This document shows positions 8,976-18,382 of a stretch of 50,341 nt of DNA, in pieces; position 1 is the first letter of the stretch; each line of letters opens with the position of its first letter. Both the position numbers and the translations under genes were made by a program. The DNA lies in NCBI GenBank assembly GCA_028144365.1, contig JAOGAX010000005.1, positions 1-50,341 on the forward strand, written 5' to 3'. Origin of the DNA: Aquiluna sp. (lineage in GTDB: Bacteria > Actinomycetota > Actinomycetes > Actinomycetales > Microbacteriaceae). The notes under the pieces were generated by a model, which made no database searches, was not told the origin of the DNA, and worked only from the letters and a program-made list of their open reading frames with translations.

Positions 8976-9383
8976 GTGGTAAATCCAGATATTCAAGGTA
9001 AGCGTTACCCGAGAACCCGGCCCTACATCGTCGGGCTTGAGAAGCTTCGTGAGTTCTCCGCGGCAACATTTGGCAATACCGCCGAGGGTTTTGTCGTTCC
9101 TCCAACCTTCCCAATCGCCATTCAGGAGCACTCGCTTTCACTCGTGATTGCAGACCCCGAGGCTGGACTTGACTTTTCTCGTGTGGTTCATGGCGAGCAG
9201 CGGTTTGTCTATGAGCGGCAGCTTGTGCCAGGTGATGAGTTGACAAGCGAACTTGAGGTTGCGAGCGTAAAGAGCCTTGGAGGAAACCACATGGTGACTT
9301 TCAACACAGAGATTTTCGACAAGCAGGACAAGCTTGTCTGCACCGCAATCTCAACGCTTGTCGTTAGGGGTGAAGATGCCTGA
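8976..9383 (+). CDS. MaoC-type dehydratase N-terminal-like protein, HadA-like
   Basis: Hotdog-fold protein (135 aa) resembling HadA/FAS1-type dehydratase N-terminal domains, the non-catalytic subunit that shapes the acyl-binding groove of (3R)-hydroxyacyl-ACP dehydratase. The conserved-looking N-terminal segment contains IQGKRYPRTRPYIVG. The start is GTG at 8976. It overlaps the next MaoC gene by 8 bp, so the two subunits are probably made together. The position after tRNA-Thr and tRNA-Met and before the secE-nusG block matches the hadABC location in mycobacteria; no rpmG is present in the 21-bp gap after tRNA-Met. Substrate chain length cannot be read from the sequence. Confidence 0.8.
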   Translation: MVNPDIQGKRYPRTRPYIVGLEKLREFSAATFGNTAEGFVVPPTFPIAIQEHSLSLVIADPEAGLDFSRVVHGEQRFVYERQLVPGDELTSELEVASVKSLGGNHMVTFNTEIFDKQDKLVCTAISTLVVRGEDA

Positions 9384-9792
9384 GTTTTCTGCTCTTGAGG
9401 TCGGTCAGGTTGTTGCAGAGGGAGAGTTTCCCATCACCAGAGATTCTCTGGTTCGCTATGCGGGGGCATCGGGGGATTTCAACCCAATTCACTACAGAGA
9501 CGATGTCGCCAAACAGGTTGGCTTGCCCGGCGTTCTCGCTCACGGCATGCTCACAATGGGGCTAGCAATTCAGCCAGTGCTTTCTTGGCTTGAAGACTCG
9601 GGTGAGGTTGTTGACTACTCAGTTAGGTTCACCAAGCCGGTTGTGGTTCCTGCAACAGGCGAGGCCGTTGTAAGCGTTGTTGCGACAGTGGCTGCTATGG
9701 ACGAGGAGAACTCAAAGGTGAGAGTCGACCTCACAACAACCTTTGAGGGCAACACCGTCTTGGGTAAGGCCCAGGCCTGGGTGAAGTTTTGA
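9376..9792 (+). CDS. MaoC-family (3R)-hydroxyacyl dehydratase, HadB-like
   Basis: Catalytic hotdog subunit (138 aa). It carries the hydratase-2 motif as SGDFNPIHYRDDVAKQVGLP followed by VLAHGM, with the catalytic Asp and His in DFNPIH. The start at ATG 9376 lies within the end of the HadA-like gene; a longer frame from 9334 is rejected because it would overlap by 50 bp. The TTGA junction overlaps the murB start by 4 bp, giving a three-gene coupled set. The expected role is dehydration in fatty-acid elongation as a heterodimer with the preceding gene product. Confidence 0.83.
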   Translation: MPEFSALEVGQVVAEGEFPITRDSLVRYAGASGDFNPIHYRDDVAKQVGLPGVLAHGMLTMGLAIQPVLSWLEDSGEVVDYSVRFTKPVVVPATGEAVVSVVATVAAMDEENSKVRVDLTTTFEGNTVLGKAQAWVKF

Positions 9793-10829
9793 GTCTTGTT
9801 CAGCCGGTAGCGCTCTCGAGTCTCACCACCATGCAGGTTGGCGGCGTTCCCAAATCCATTACTCGCTGCGAGAGTGCCGAGGAGCTCTATGAGGCGGCCA
9901 AGGCCGCATGGCTCTCGGAAGAGAAACACCACATTCTTGCCGGTGGTTCAAACACCGTCTTTGCCGACGACATGAGCGACTGGAACATAGTCCTAGTTGT
10001 AAATAGCGGCATCGAAATTACTGAAGAGACTGATGAGACGGTGACCCTCAGGGTCCAAGCCGGTGAGAGCTGGGATGGGTTTGTGGCGTGGTGCGTTGAG
10101 CGGGGCTACGCAGGCATTGAGGCCATGAGCGGCATCCCGGGCAGCGTTGGTGCGACTCCGGTTCAGAACGTTGGGGCATACGGCCAAGAGGTGTCGCAGG
10201 TGATTACCCAGGTGGAGTTTCTTGATGCAGAAAGCCATGAGGTTTCAATCAAGCCAGCAGAGTTTTTTGAGTTCAGTTATCGAGATAGCGCGCTAAAGCG
10301 CGGGCTCAAAGGGGTCATAGGCTGGGTTGAATTCAAGCTCTACAAGCTAGGAGGACTGTCGGTCCCGATGGCCTCCGGGCAGATCACCAACCATGTTGGT
10401 GCCGAGTATCGTTCGCAGCTTCCGCTTGACCAGGTAAGAGAGGTTGTTCTAGAGCTTCGCAGCTCTAAGGGCATGGTAATCAGCGAAGCTGATCCCAACT
10501 CCCGCTCCTGCGGCAGCTTCTTCACCAACCCCGTCGTGAGCTCCATAAAGGCACTTGAGTTTCCCGATGAGATGCAGAAGTGGAAGATGGAAGACGGCGA
10601 GAGCGTCAAGCTCTCGGCCGGCTGGCTAATCGAGAACGCGGGAATCCCCAAGGGCTACAGCATCCCAGGATCAAAGGCGGCAATCTCTCAAAAGCACGCG
10701 CTCGCCATCACCAACACCGGAGGAGCAAGTGCAGCTGATGTGGTTGAGCTAGCGAGATTTATTCAGGAGCGGGTTAGCTCTAGGTGGGGAATGAACCTAA
10801 TTCCCGAACCAAACCTGATTGGTTTTTAG
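9789..10829 (+). CDS. murB: UDP-N-acetylenolpyruvoylglucosamine reductase
   Basis: Cytoplasmic FAD/NADPH enzyme (346 aa) converting UDP-GlcNAc-enolpyruvate to UDP-MurNAc in peptidoglycan synthesis. FAD-binding signatures are [11 protein letters not shown] and [20 protein letters not shown]. The catalytic Ser region is [12 protein letters not shown], and the C-terminal segment holds GWLIENAG and [13 protein letters not shown]. The TTG start overlaps the preceding stop by 4 bp. Its 3' end overlaps the stop of the convergent aminotransferase gene by 4 bp, leaving no room for a terminator. Confidence 0.95.
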   Translation: MSLVQPVALSSLTTMQVGGVPKSITRCESAEELYEAAKAAWLSEEKHHILAGGSNTVFADDMSDWNIVLVVNSGIEITEETDETVTLRVQAGESWDGFVAWCVERGYAGIEAMSGIPGSVGATPVQNVGAYGQEVSQVITQVEFLDAESHEVSIKPAEFFEFSYRDSALKRGLKGVIGWVEFKLYKLGGLSVPMASGQITNHVGAEYRSQLPLDQVREVVLELRSSKGMVISEADPNSRSCGSFFTNPVVSSIKALEFPDEMQKWKMEDGESVKLSAGWLIENAGIPKGYSIPGSKAAISQKHALAITNTGGASAADVVELARFIQERVSSRWGMNLIPEPNLIGF

Positions 10830-12025
10830 CTAAAGAGCTTCTGAAGCCGCTGGATTCCCTCGAGAAGCTGATCGTCTCCTAGAGCGTAGGAGAGTCTGAA
10901 GTAGCCGCTCGGGCCAAACGCTTCCCCTGGAACCAGCGCAACCTCAACCTCGTCCAGCACGAAATCGGCAAGCTCGAGCGAGGAAGCGAAGCTTCGCCCA
11001 CCAAAGTCTCTGTCAAACAGCCCGCTGACGTCCGGGTAGACGTAGAAGGCCCCCTCGGGAGTTGGGGTCACGATGCCCTCGATCTTGTTGAGCTCGGCAA
11101 CTGCCGTTTTTCTTCTGCGGTCAAAGGCCTCGAGCATCTGCCGAACGGGCTCCTGATCCCCGGTGATCGCCTCGATGGCAGCTCTCTGGGAGATGTTTGA
11201 GACATTGGAGGTTAGGTGAGACTGGAGGTTGGCCGCTGCCTTTGCAGCATCTGAAGGGGCAATGAGCCAACCCAGTCTCCAACCGGTCATGGCGTAGCTC
11301 TTTGCCACACCATTGACCATCATGGTTCGCTCTGCCAGCTCCGGCACCAGCTCGGTTATTGAGTAGGCCTTGAGGCCGTCATAGACGAGGTTTTGGTAGA
11401 TCTCGTCGGTAATTACCCACAGACCTTCTTTGCCCAGCGCCCATTTGCCAATGGCCTCGAGCTCTTCCTTTGAGTAGACGGCTCCGGTTGGATTGTTCGG
11501 CGAGCACATCAAAAGTGCTTTGGTCTTTTCGGTGTAGTGAGCCTCGAGCTGCTCTGGAGTGACCTTGTAGTCCTGGTCGCTACCTGCAAATACATCCACC
11601 TGAGTACCACCGGCAAGCTTGATTGCCTCGGGGTAGGTAGTCCAGTAGGGGGTTGGAACCAAGACCTCATCGCCATCGTTTAGCGCTACCTGGAAGGCCG
11701 TATAGACAGCCTGCTTGCCGCCGTTGGTGACCAAAACCTGAGAGGGGTCAACCTTGGTTCCGGAGTCGCGGAGAGTCTTCTCCGCGATTGCCTCGCGCAT
11801 TTCCGGGAGGCCGACAGCTGGCGTGTAGCGGTGGTTCTTTGGGTCACTGACAGCCCTGAGGGCTGCCTCAACGATGTTTTGTGGGGTCTCGAAGTCCGGC
11901 TCGCCTGCGGCATAAGAAATTACGGGCCTGCCCTGGGCCTTTAGAGCCTTGGCTTTGCTGTCAACCTTGAGGGTCGCACTTTCCGCAATAGCGAGCATTT
12001 TCTTAGAGATTCGAGAGCTAGACAT
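10826..12025 (-). CDS. aspC: Pyridoxal-phosphate aspartate aminotransferase (class I)
   Basis: Fold-type I aminotransferase (399 aa) that interconverts aspartate/2-oxoglutarate with oxaloacetate/glutamate. Visible motifs are [11 protein letters not shown], the [11 protein letters not shown] loop, [12 protein letters not shown] and the PLP lysine in [16 protein letters not shown], plus the carboxylate-binding Arg in [11 protein letters not shown] at 12025 ([10 protein letters not shown]) is chosen; the frame extends to 12058 but those 11 residues are atypical. The gene sits between murB and tRNA-Trp-secE on the opposite strand. Related prephenate aminotransferase activity is possible and cannot be excluded from sequence. 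Confidence 0.9.
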   Translation of the reverse strand: MSSSRISKKMLAIAESATLKVDSKAKALKAQGRPVISYAAGEPDFETPQNIVEAALRAVSDPKNHRYTPAVGLPEMREAIAEKTLRDSGTKVDPSQVLVTNGGKQAVYTAFQVALNDGDEVLVPTPYWTTYPEAIKLAGGTQVDVFAGSDQDYKVTPEQLEAHYTEKTKALLMCSPNNPTGAVYSKEELEAIGKWALGKEGLWVITDEIYQNLVYDGLKAYSITELVPELAERTMMVNGVAKSYAMTGWRLGWLIAPSDAAKAAANLQSHLTSNVSNISQRAAIEAITGDQEPVRQMLEAFDRRRKTAVAELNKIEGIVTPTPEGAFYVYPDVSGLFDRDFGGRSFASSLELADFVLDEVEVALVPGEAFGPSGYFRLSYALGDDQLLEGIQRLQKLFS

Positions 12026-12150
12026 GTTCTTCAGAATACTTGGGTTTCTCCCCATCACAGCGGGGAATTCGCCGTTGCATCAAAGTCAAAAGGGCCCTAG
12101 ACTTTGACAAGTTGACATCTGCCAAAAACTAATCTGGCGAAAATCATAAA

Positions 12151-12167
12151 TCTAGATTCAATCTAGA
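12151..12167. repeat. Perfect inverted repeat upstream of tRNA-Trp
   Basis: TCTAGAT-TCA-ATCTAGA, 7-bp arms and a 3-bp centre, 73 bp before tRNA-Trp in the 214-bp gap between the aminotransferase and tRNA-Trp. It may be an operator or chance; two TTGACA sequences lie upstream (12104 and 12112) without well-placed -10 elements. Confidence 0.5.
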
Positions 12168-12239
12168 AGTGTGTCTTTCTCAGGTGGCTCTTGAAACCAA
12201 GCCTTGGGCCTGTTCTTGGTTGATGGCGATGGCAACTTT

Positions 12240-12312
12240 AGGGCGGTAGTTCAATTGGTAGAGCAGCGGTCTCCAAAACCGCAAGTTGCAGGTTCGAGTC
12301 CTGTCCGCCCTG
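12240..12312 (+). tRNA. tRNA-Trp (CCA)
   Basis: Acceptor AGGGCGG/CCGCCCT, anticodon stem GCGGT/ACCGC with loop CTCCAAA (anticodon CCA), T arm GCAGG-TTCGAGT-CCTGT. CCA is not encoded. The tRNA-Trp-secE-nusG order is widely conserved in bacteria and supports the call. Confidence 0.96.
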
Positions 12313-12335
12313 CGAAACACTAGGAAGGTAACCAA

Positions 12336-12599
12336 GTGGCAGAAGAGAACGAGAAGGCTTCGGAAGATCTGGTCGAAAAGGCCAAAGCTGATGCCGAGAA
12401 AGCTCGCAACCCGATTCAGCGCGCTGCGCTATTTATCAGGCAGGTGCTTGCAGAGCTTGGCAAGGTAACCAAGCCGACCCGCCAGGAGCTGGTCAAGTTC
12501 ACCGGTGTAGTGCTGGCATTCGTTGCCGTGGTCATGGTGATCATCTCTGCCCTTGACTGGGTGTTCCTAAACGTAGTGACTTTTGTTTTCGCAGATTAG
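12336..12599 (+). CDS. secE: Preprotein translocase subunit SecE
   Basis: Small essential subunit of the SecYEG channel (87 aa). A charged cytoplasmic N terminus is followed by the amphipathic, conserved segment with VLAELGKVTKPTRQELVKFT and one C-terminal membrane helix (about residues 55-80). The start is GTG at 12336 with AGGAAGG at 12323-12329. It lies 23 bp after tRNA-Trp and 14 bp before nusG, the standard order. Confidence 0.95.
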   Translation: MAEENEKASEDLVEKAKADAEKARNPIQRAALFIRQVLAELGKVTKPTRQELVKFTGVVLAFVAVVMVIISALDWVFLNVVTFVFAD

Positions 12600-12613
12600 T
12601 TAGAGGTAGTTAG

Positions 12614-13534
12614 TTGTCAGATTTGAATTTCAGTGACTCTGGTGTCGACCAGGCCGATGCACCAGCTGAGGCCGTAGAGACCCCAGAGGCGCCAGAGACC
12701 CTAGAGGTTACCGAGACTGTCGAGCCAGCTGAGGCAGTTGACGCAGGTGAGCCGGTGGAGATTGGCGAGCCTGCGGTCGATGAGAATGTCGACCTTGATG
12801 CCACCGACCTAGCCCAGGCCGAGAGCGAGCAAGAGCACGAGATGGACGGCTTCCACATCGAGGAGCCAGCGGCTGCGGCCGAGCCAGAGGTCGAGCAAGA
12901 GGACCCATACCGTAAGTTCCGTGAGGAGCTTCGCACTCAGCCAGGCAAGTGGTACGTAATCCACTCCTATGCAGGCTACGAGCGCAGGGTCAAGCAGAAC
13001 ATCGAGGTTCGTAAGGCATCACTTGCAGGTGGCGACGAAGTTTTCCAGGTCGAGGTCCCGATGGAAGAGACCATTGAAATCAAGAACGGCCAGCGCAAGC
13101 TGGTTACCAAGGTTCGCGTCCCCGGCTACGTGCTGGTTCGAATGGAGATGACCGAAGAAAGCTGGGCACTTGTTCGTCACACCCCAGCCGTAACAGGATT
13201 CGTCGGCAACTCTCAGCACCCAACACCACTGCGTCCGAACGAGGCATTTGAGATGCTGAAGCCGCTGTTCACCCCAGAGGAGACCGAAGAGGTTGCAGCC
13301 GCCAAGGCAGCTGGCACCTTCACAGGCGGCAAGGCAAAGAGCAAGGCTGTGCCGATGACTATTGACTTCCAGGTTGGCGAGAGCATCCTTATCAAGGATG
13401 GTTCGTTTGCAGGCCTCCCTGGCACAATCTCGGAGATCAAGCCCGAATCGGGCAAGGTCACCGTACTGGTTTCGCTCTTCGAGCGAGAGACTCCAGTTGA
13501 GCTGTCCTTTGACCAGGTCGGCCCACTGAACTAA
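12614..13534 (+). CDS. nusG: Transcription termination/antitermination protein NusG
   Basis: Transcription elongation factor (306 aa) binding RNA polymerase and coupling it to Rho or the ribosome. The NGN domain starts at about residue 112 (KWYVIHSYAGYERRVKQNIE) and the C-terminal KOW domain contains VGESILIKDGSFAGLPGTI. The first roughly 100 residues are an acidic low-complexity extension rich in Ala, Glu, Pro and Val, which makes it much longer than the roughly 180-residue enterobacterial protein; such extensions are known in actinobacteria. The start is TTG at 12614. Ribosomal protein genes follow at short spacing. Confidence 0.96.
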   Translation: MSDLNFSDSGVDQADAPAEAVETPEAPETLEVTETVEPAEAVDAGEPVEIGEPAVDENVDLDATDLAQAESEQEHEMDGFHIEEPAAAAEPEVEQEDPYRKFREELRTQPGKWYVIHSYAGYERRVKQNIEVRKASLAGGDEVFQVEVPMEETIEIKNGQRKLVTKVRVPGYVLVRMEMTEESWALVRHTPAVTGFVGNSQHPTPLRPNEAFEMLKPLFTPEETEEVAAAKAAGTFTGGKAKSKAVPMTIDFQVGESILIKDGSFAGLPGTISEIKPESGKVTVLVSLFERETPVELSFDQVGPLN

Positions 13535-13546
13535 GGAAAGAAGAAA

Positions 13547-13978
13547 ATGGCACCGAAGAAAAAAGCTGTCGGACTGATCAAGCTTCAGATCCAGGCGGGC
13601 GCTGCTAACCCAGCGCCTCCGATTGGACCTGCTCTAGGTCAGCACGGCGTGAACATCATGGAGTTCTGCACTGCCTACAACAATGCCACCGCTGATCAGC
13701 GCGGCAACGTTGTCCCTGTGGAGATCACCGTTTATGAAGACCGTAGTTTCGACTTCGTTCTAAAGACCCCACCAGCTGCTGAGCTAATCAAGAAGGCAGC
13801 CGGAGTCAAGAAGGGTAGCTCTACCCCTCACACTGACAAAGTCGCACACCTAACCAAGCAGCAGGTCGAGACCATTGCTGAGGCCAAGATGAAGGACCTC
13901 AACGCCAATGACCTCGAGGGTGCTGCAAAAATCATCGCCGGAACCGCCCGCTCAATGGGCATCACCGTCGACAAGTAA
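13547..13978 (+). CDS. rplK: 50S ribosomal protein L11
   Basis: 143-residue ribosomal protein L11, binding the GTPase-associated region of 23S rRNA. Typical segments are the N-terminal [20 protein letters not shown], the [19 protein letters not shown] region and the C-terminal ARSMGITV. The ATG lies 12 bp after nusG with AAGGAAAG upstream, so it is in one transcript with secE-nusG. Confidence 0.98.
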   Translation: MAPKKKAVGLIKLQIQAGAANPAPPIGPALGQHGVNIMEFCTAYNNATADQRGNVVPVEITVYEDRSFDFVLKTPPAAELIKKAAGVKKGSSTPHTDKVAHLTKQQVETIAEAKMKDLNANDLEGAAKIIAGTARSMGITVDK

Positions 13979-14051
13979 AACCCCAATAAAGCTCGTGGGA
14001 GGGGCCAGCTTCCCCACCAACCACGGACTGTGACCGAAAAGGAAAAGCAGA
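13979..14051 (+). promoter_or_regulatory. rplK-rplA spacer with possible hairpins
   Basis: The 73-bp spacer has complementary segments GTGGG (13995-13999) with CCCAC (14013-14017), or alternatively CGTGG (13994-13998) with CCACG (14021-14025). L1 is known to autoregulate by binding its mRNA in other bacteria, so this could be a control element; this is inference. Confidence 0.35.
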
Positions 14052-14741
14052 ATGGCAAAGCGCTCAAAGGCATATCTAGATGCCGCAAAGAAAATCGAAG
14101 AGGGACGTTTCTACTCCTCAGCAGAGGCAGCAACACTTGCTGTTGAGACTGCAGGAGCAAAGAAGAACTCAACCGTAGAGGTTGCCCTCAAGCTTGGGGT
14201 TGACCCAAGAAAAGCCGACCAGATGATTCGTGGCACGGTTTCCCTCCCACACGGAACAGGCAAGACCGCCAAGGTAATTGTGTTTGCTACAGGTGCCGCA
14301 GCAGACGCAGCCAGGGCAGCCGGAGCCGACGAGGTTGGAGATGACGACCTCATCGCAAAGGTAGAGGCCGGTTGGACCGACTTCGACTCGGCAGTTGCAA
14401 CCCCAGACCTAATGGGCAAAGTTGGACGCCTGGGTAAGGTTCTAGGTCCACGTAACCTCATGCCGAACCCAAAGACCGGAACCGTCACGATGGACACCGC
14501 CAAGGCAGTTACTGACATCAAGGGCGGAAAGATTGAGTTCCGCATCGACAAGCAGTCAAACCTTCACTTCATTGTTGGTAAGGCAAGCTTCTCTGCAGAA
14601 CAGCTGACGGACAACCTGAATGCCGCCATGGACGAGGTCGTAAGGCTCAAGCCTTCCACCTCAAAGGGTAAGTACATTCAGAAGGGTGCCGTATCGACCA
14701 CCTTTGGTCCCGGCATTCCGCTAGACGTCTCGGTTTACTAA
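14052..14741 (+). CDS. rplA: 50S ribosomal protein L1
   Basis: 229-residue ribosomal protein L1, the base of the mobile L1 stalk near the E site. Signature segments include [30 protein letters not shown], the conserved [19 protein letters not shown] and the C-terminal [19 protein letters not shown] precedes the ATG. Its last 21 bp overlap the 3' end of the convergent nuclease gene, so there is no dedicated terminator between them. Confidence 0.98.
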   Translation: MAKRSKAYLDAAKKIEEGRFYSSAEAATLAVETAGAKKNSTVEVALKLGVDPRKADQMIRGTVSLPHGTGKTAKVIVFATGAAADAARAAGADEVGDDDLIAKVEAGWTDFDSAVATPDLMGKVGRLGKVLGPRNLMPNPKTGTVTMDTAKAVTDIKGGKIEFRIDKQSNLHFIVGKASFSAEQLTDNLNAAMDEVVRLKPSTSKGKYIQKGAVSTTFGPGIPLDVSVY

Positions 14742-16307
14742 AGACCTAAGCCACCTAGTAAGCGCCAGCGTGCTTGCACAATCATCTTGGTTGTATGCAA
14801 TCACCTGGCGCTTTAGGTTTTCTGCGAGAGTTTCATCGCCATCAAACGCATCGAGATACTTGTCGTAGTACTCCATCGATCCCATTGCCTCTTTGACATC
14901 AGAGGCCCTAGCGAAGCTGTAGTAGTTCTCTAGCTTTTTGATGCTGTAGCTCTCTTGGGAGATCATGATCGCGGCCTTGACGATTTTGTAGAGGTCAACG
15001 AACACACCCTTGTCAATAAGTTCATTTACCTCATGCTGGTAGCTGCCGTAACGCTCAGCGAGCTTCTTTAGAGCAGCCTGCTCGTAGTTGGCATAGTGAT
15101 AAACCTTGGCGTCTGGGTAGGTCTGCAGTCGGTTCATCAAATCGTGCATGAACTTTTCAAAGATCTCCCGTTCTTGGTCTCGGGTGTCTGCCCAGTCAGC
15201 GTGAAACTCTTCGCCACTATCAATTGAGGTGTAGCCAAAGAGATACTCGAGACCTCCAGGTTCTCCAAAGAAGGTGAAACCCTCGAGGTCGAAAAAGATG
15301 TCACCAGGATTCTCTGCTGGAAGTTTTTCTAGCTCCGCAGCATTTATTACCTCGACAATGTGCTCACCGGTGTCGTAGGTGTGCTGCTGCAGCCTTGCCT
15401 GGCGTGCAAGCTTTTGCACCTGCTCCTGCGAAAGTTTGTCGGTTGGCTCTTCTCGGGTTGCCAGTTGAGCCAGCGTCTTTACGCCACTGCGATGGAGGGA
15501 CTCAATTTGAGGCCGTGTGATTCCGGCGACAAGTTGCAAGTGATTAGCCTCACGCCGAGCGTGGTCGCATAGCTCGGGATACTCGCAGATGTCGCAATAG
15601 CTAGATGCATCGCAAATCAACTCTCCGATGTCCTCAACTCTTTGAGGGTCCTCATCAATGAAGCTAAAGACTTTTTTTAGGTAGGCATTTCGGTCTTGCA
15701 CCATCTGGGCAATTAGTGTCTCTACTGCAAAGGCTGCAAGTTCTCTAGACCCAAGGATTAGGCCATGGTTCTGCTCTGCCGCATAGCCCAGCTCCCTGAG
15801 CACATCCGCATAGAGCCCAACCTGAACCTGATACTCCGGCTTCGGGGTGGAGGAGAGCTTGGCATCCCATGCGGTGTAGCCGCCGTTCCAGCCGTCAACC
15901 TGTCTAGCGGTTAGGCCTGAAGAACCGAACTCAAATCTATAGTCGCTGCGCAACAAGAAATCTGGTCTTCCAGAAAATGCCATTGCCCCAGAGCCGCCCT
16001 GGAGCACTCCCTGGTAGATGACCGGAACTCCCTCGTTCATCAGTTCAAGAGTCGCATCCAGCGTTCTCTCCTGGGGCATCTTTACTTTGTCGCTTAGATT
16101 TGCCAGCAGCTCCTGCTCCAGTGCCTCTTCAAACCTCATGCCGTAGCGGATCGCGAGATTGTCCGGTTTGACATAGAACTGGGCGATTAGCTCTTGGAGC
16201 CCGCTAACACCCAACTCGCGGGCTGTTGATACACGTACACAGTGTGAGCATTTTGCCCTCATCAAATCGCGGGAGTCAAAGCTCCAGTTGTTCCCACGTT
16301 TTTTCAC
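14721..16307 (-). CDS. TM0106-family RecB-like nuclease without helicase domain
   Basis: Protein of 528 aa resembling TM0106-family RecB-like nucleases. The N-terminal PD-(D/E)XK-like part spans roughly residues 1-240 ([18 protein letters not shown]) with Cys pairs suggestive of a metal or Fe-S site: AKCSHC near residue 20 and a cluster within [16 protein letters not shown]. The C-terminal RNase H-like domain starts with [17 protein letters not shown] and ends in [16 protein letters not shown]. Many actinobacterial homologues continue into a superfamily I helicase; this one stops. The role in DNA or RNA processing is not established. The ATG at 16307 gives the full N-terminal Cys motif. It overlaps the rplA 3' end by 21 bp. 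Confidence 0.8.
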   Translation of the reverse strand: MKKRGNNWSFDSRDLMRAKCSHCVRVSTARELGVSGLQELIAQFYVKPDNLAIRYGMRFEEALEQELLANLSDKVKMPQERTLDATLELMNEGVPVIYQGVLQGGSGAMAFSGRPDFLLRSDYRFEFGSSGLTARQVDGWNGGYTAWDAKLSSTPKPEYQVQVGLYADVLRELGYAAEQNHGLILGSRELAAFAVETLIAQMVQDRNAYLKKVFSFIDEDPQRVEDIGELICDASSYCDICEYPELCDHARREANHLQLVAGITRPQIESLHRSGVKTLAQLATREEPTDKLSQEQVQKLARQARLQQHTYDTGEHIVEVINAAELEKLPAENPGDIFFDLEGFTFFGEPGGLEYLFGYTSIDSGEEFHADWADTRDQEREIFEKFMHDLMNRLQTYPDAKVYHYANYEQAALKKLAERYGSYQHEVNELIDKGVFVDLYKIVKAAIMISQESYSIKKLENYYSFARASDVKEAMGSMEYYDKYLDAFDGDETLAENLKRQVIAYNQDDCASTLALTRWLRSLVNRDV

Positions 16308-16356
16308 GCTCTAAGGTTTGCATGAGTCAGGGACAAAGTTGGCGATTTGACACCTG

Positions 16357-17325
16357 CTAGTTGCCCCTCAGCCTCACCAGGATTTCGCCTTTGGTTGGGG
16401 GTTGGCAACCAGTCCTTTCACAAACTACCGCTGCGGCTGTGTTGGCAAATTTAGCTGCATCGACCAGCTCTTCGTCCCCTAGTCTCGCGACCCTACTTTC
16501 GGGGTTGGCACCCAAAGCGTCAAGCTGCGACAGCTCACCAAGGAAGTTGGCCATAAAGGTATCGCCAGCACCAACGGTGTCAACCAGATTCACCCTCTGG
16601 CCCGCAACATCAATTCGCTTGCCATCTCGATAGAGGCTGACCCCTTCAGCACCCCGCGTGATAACTACAAGTTTCCCCTTTGACCACTCTGAGGCGATGT
16701 CATCTAGGTCTGCACCAACATCCAATCCGTAGAGCCACTCGATGTCAGCGTCTGATGCCTTGATGATGTGGCTTTGAGCATTCAGGCGCAGAACTCGCTT
16801 TAGCTCAAGCCCTCTTTCGAAGCCAAGAGCTGGGCGGATGTTGAGATCGTGAGACAAAGTCACAGTCCCTGCCTCGAAAAAGTTTTTAAGCCATGCTTCG
16901 ATTACCAGATTGCCTGGCCCTATTGCCATGCCTAGGCAGCCGTATTGAATCGCCTTCGTATCAAGTGCGGCTAGCTGCTCGGCGCTGGGAAGTTCACCTG
17001 CCGTCCAGCCCCAGTCAGCCGTGTCCTTGGTATAGAAGGAGTAAGAGGCAACGCCACTTGAGTCAATGGTGGCTACCGCGAGTGTGGTTTGCTCCTCTGC
17101 GTCAACCGAGAGGGTCAGGTCCACTCCGTGAGAGGCAAGGTGATTTCTGATCTGTTTTCCAAAGCCATCTGAGGAGATGCGGCCTAGAAATCTCTGCTGC
17201 TCACCTCGCACTGCAAGGGCCAGAGCGACGTTCGCATTTGCCCCACCAACTACTGCTGTGTAGTTGCCCCCGGACCCCTCCTCGCCAATTAAGTCGATGA
17301 GGGCTTCGCCAATAACCAAAATCAT
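16357..17325 (-). CDS. PfkB-family sugar kinase (fructokinase-like)
   Basis: Ribokinase/PfkB-fold carbohydrate kinase (322 aa). N-terminal MILVIGEALIDLIGE and GGANANVALALA form the sugar site, and C-terminal DTVGAGDTFMANFL carries the catalytic Asp and the anion hole. The overall pattern resembles fructokinases, but ribose, adenosine or other sugars cannot be excluded. It precedes the nuclease gene on the minus strand by 49 bp and diverges from the unknown membrane protein gene, with only 22 bp between the two start codons, so both promoters must overlap or lie within coding sequence. Confidence 0.82.
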   Translation of the reverse strand: MILVIGEALIDLIGEEGSGGNYTAVVGGANANVALALAVRGEQQRFLGRISSDGFGKQIRNHLASHGVDLTLSVDAEEQTTLAVATIDSSGVASYSFYTKDTADWGWTAGELPSAEQLAALDTKAIQYGCLGMAIGPGNLVIEAWLKNFFEAGTVTLSHDLNIRPALGFERGLELKRVLRLNAQSHIIKASDADIEWLYGLDVGADLDDIASEWSKGKLVVITRGAEGVSLYRDGKRIDVAGQRVNLVDTVGAGDTFMANFLGELSQLDALGANPESRVARLGDEELVDAAKFANTAAAVVCERTGCQPPTKGEILVRLRGN

Positions 17326-17347
17326 GGTGCAAGTCTAGGCTTTAGCC

Positions 17348-18382
17348 ATGGATCAACTTCGGACTGCAAAGAGCTCAATCAGAAACCCACTTTTAGCTCT
17401 CATTTCAACCTGGGTGCTTTTTATGTTTGGCAGCTACATCGATATGGTGGCCCCAGACACCCAGTGGGCCGAGGACGGACCAATCTACCCAGACCCAACT
17501 ATCCAGTGGCAGGTCTACATATTCCTTATGGGCATAACGGTTTTCGCCCTGGTTGCACTTCGGTCTTTGCATAGAGCTGTTGGCTTGCGCACCAGCTGGG
17601 ATAACCCGCTTGCAAAATCAGCCCATCGCTTTGCAAACCTGGCTGTGATCCTCTCTTTAGTTGCAGGAGCAGTTTTTGCTGTCGGCAACTTCCTTGGAGC
17701 TTGGAACAGTTATGACCTCAGGGGCGAACCTGTTTGGATGCGGCTTCTAAATGTCTACCTGCCCATCGTGCTTGCAACGGCCCTCGTCGTCTACACCCTG
17801 CTCTCTGCCTTTGTCTTCAGAAAGAACGCGCCGGACATTCCAGAGGGGGAGAAGGATGAGGACAGAGCAAAGCTTCAGCGGGCCGTGGGCCTTGCCTATG
17901 CGGTTCCAGTAATCGGAACCGCAATTGCAATCATCTTTGGCCTAACGGTTTATGACATCACCAAGACCTCACTTGATGCTTGGATCTGGGTAATAATCCA
18001 GGCCATTATCGGCTTTTCAATAATTCTCGGCACTACCTTTGCTGCCAGGGCCAAGTCGGCTAGGGCACTTCCTCCAAGAGAGCGCAAGAGCGGTGTCGCG
18101 GCAGTAAACCTAAACTTCGTCCTCTCAATCATTTTTGGTGTTGTGGTGCTGATCATGGCCTTTACCCTTGGGTTCGCAGGTGTAGACAGCCTCATTGAGT
18201 ACTCGGATCGCCTAGAGCTAATTGATGGCAAAGAGGTTTATAACTTCGAGCGGATCATGGCAGCACCGTCTATTGGCTGGCTAATTGAGGATATGCTGCC
18301 GCCAATACTGCTGCTGCTCTTGGCAGAGTGGGGCATCTACCGCACGGTGATTATTCGCAACCAGGAAGCCAAGCAGAGCTAG
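17348..18382 (+). CDS. Multi-pass membrane protein of unknown function
   Basis: I do not recognise this 344-residue protein. It has about seven to eight hydrophobic segments, beginning with LLALISTWVLFMFGSYIDMV and ending in MLPPILLLLLAEWGIY, with a basic loop AARAKSARALPPRERKSG in the second half and a charged loop PDIPEGEKDEDRAK in the middle. The N-terminal third contains a DTQW/DPTIQW segment on what is probably the outer side. The stop codon directly abuts the ATG of the HAD hydrolase gene, so the two are co-translated. No transporter signature is evident. Confidence 0.75.
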   Translation: MDQLRTAKSSIRNPLLALISTWVLFMFGSYIDMVAPDTQWAEDGPIYPDPTIQWQVYIFLMGITVFALVALRSLHRAVGLRTSWDNPLAKSAHRFANLAVILSLVAGAVFAVGNFLGAWNSYDLRGEPVWMRLLNVYLPIVLATALVVYTLLSAFVFRKNAPDIPEGEKDEDRAKLQRAVGLAYAVPVIGTAIAIIFGLTVYDITKTSLDAWIWVIIQAIIGFSIILGTTFAARAKSARALPPRERKSGVAAVNLNFVLSIIFGVVVLIMAFTLGFAGVDSLIEYSDRLELIDGKEVYNFERIMAAPSIGWLIEDMLPPILLLLLAEWGIYRTVIIRNQEAKQS

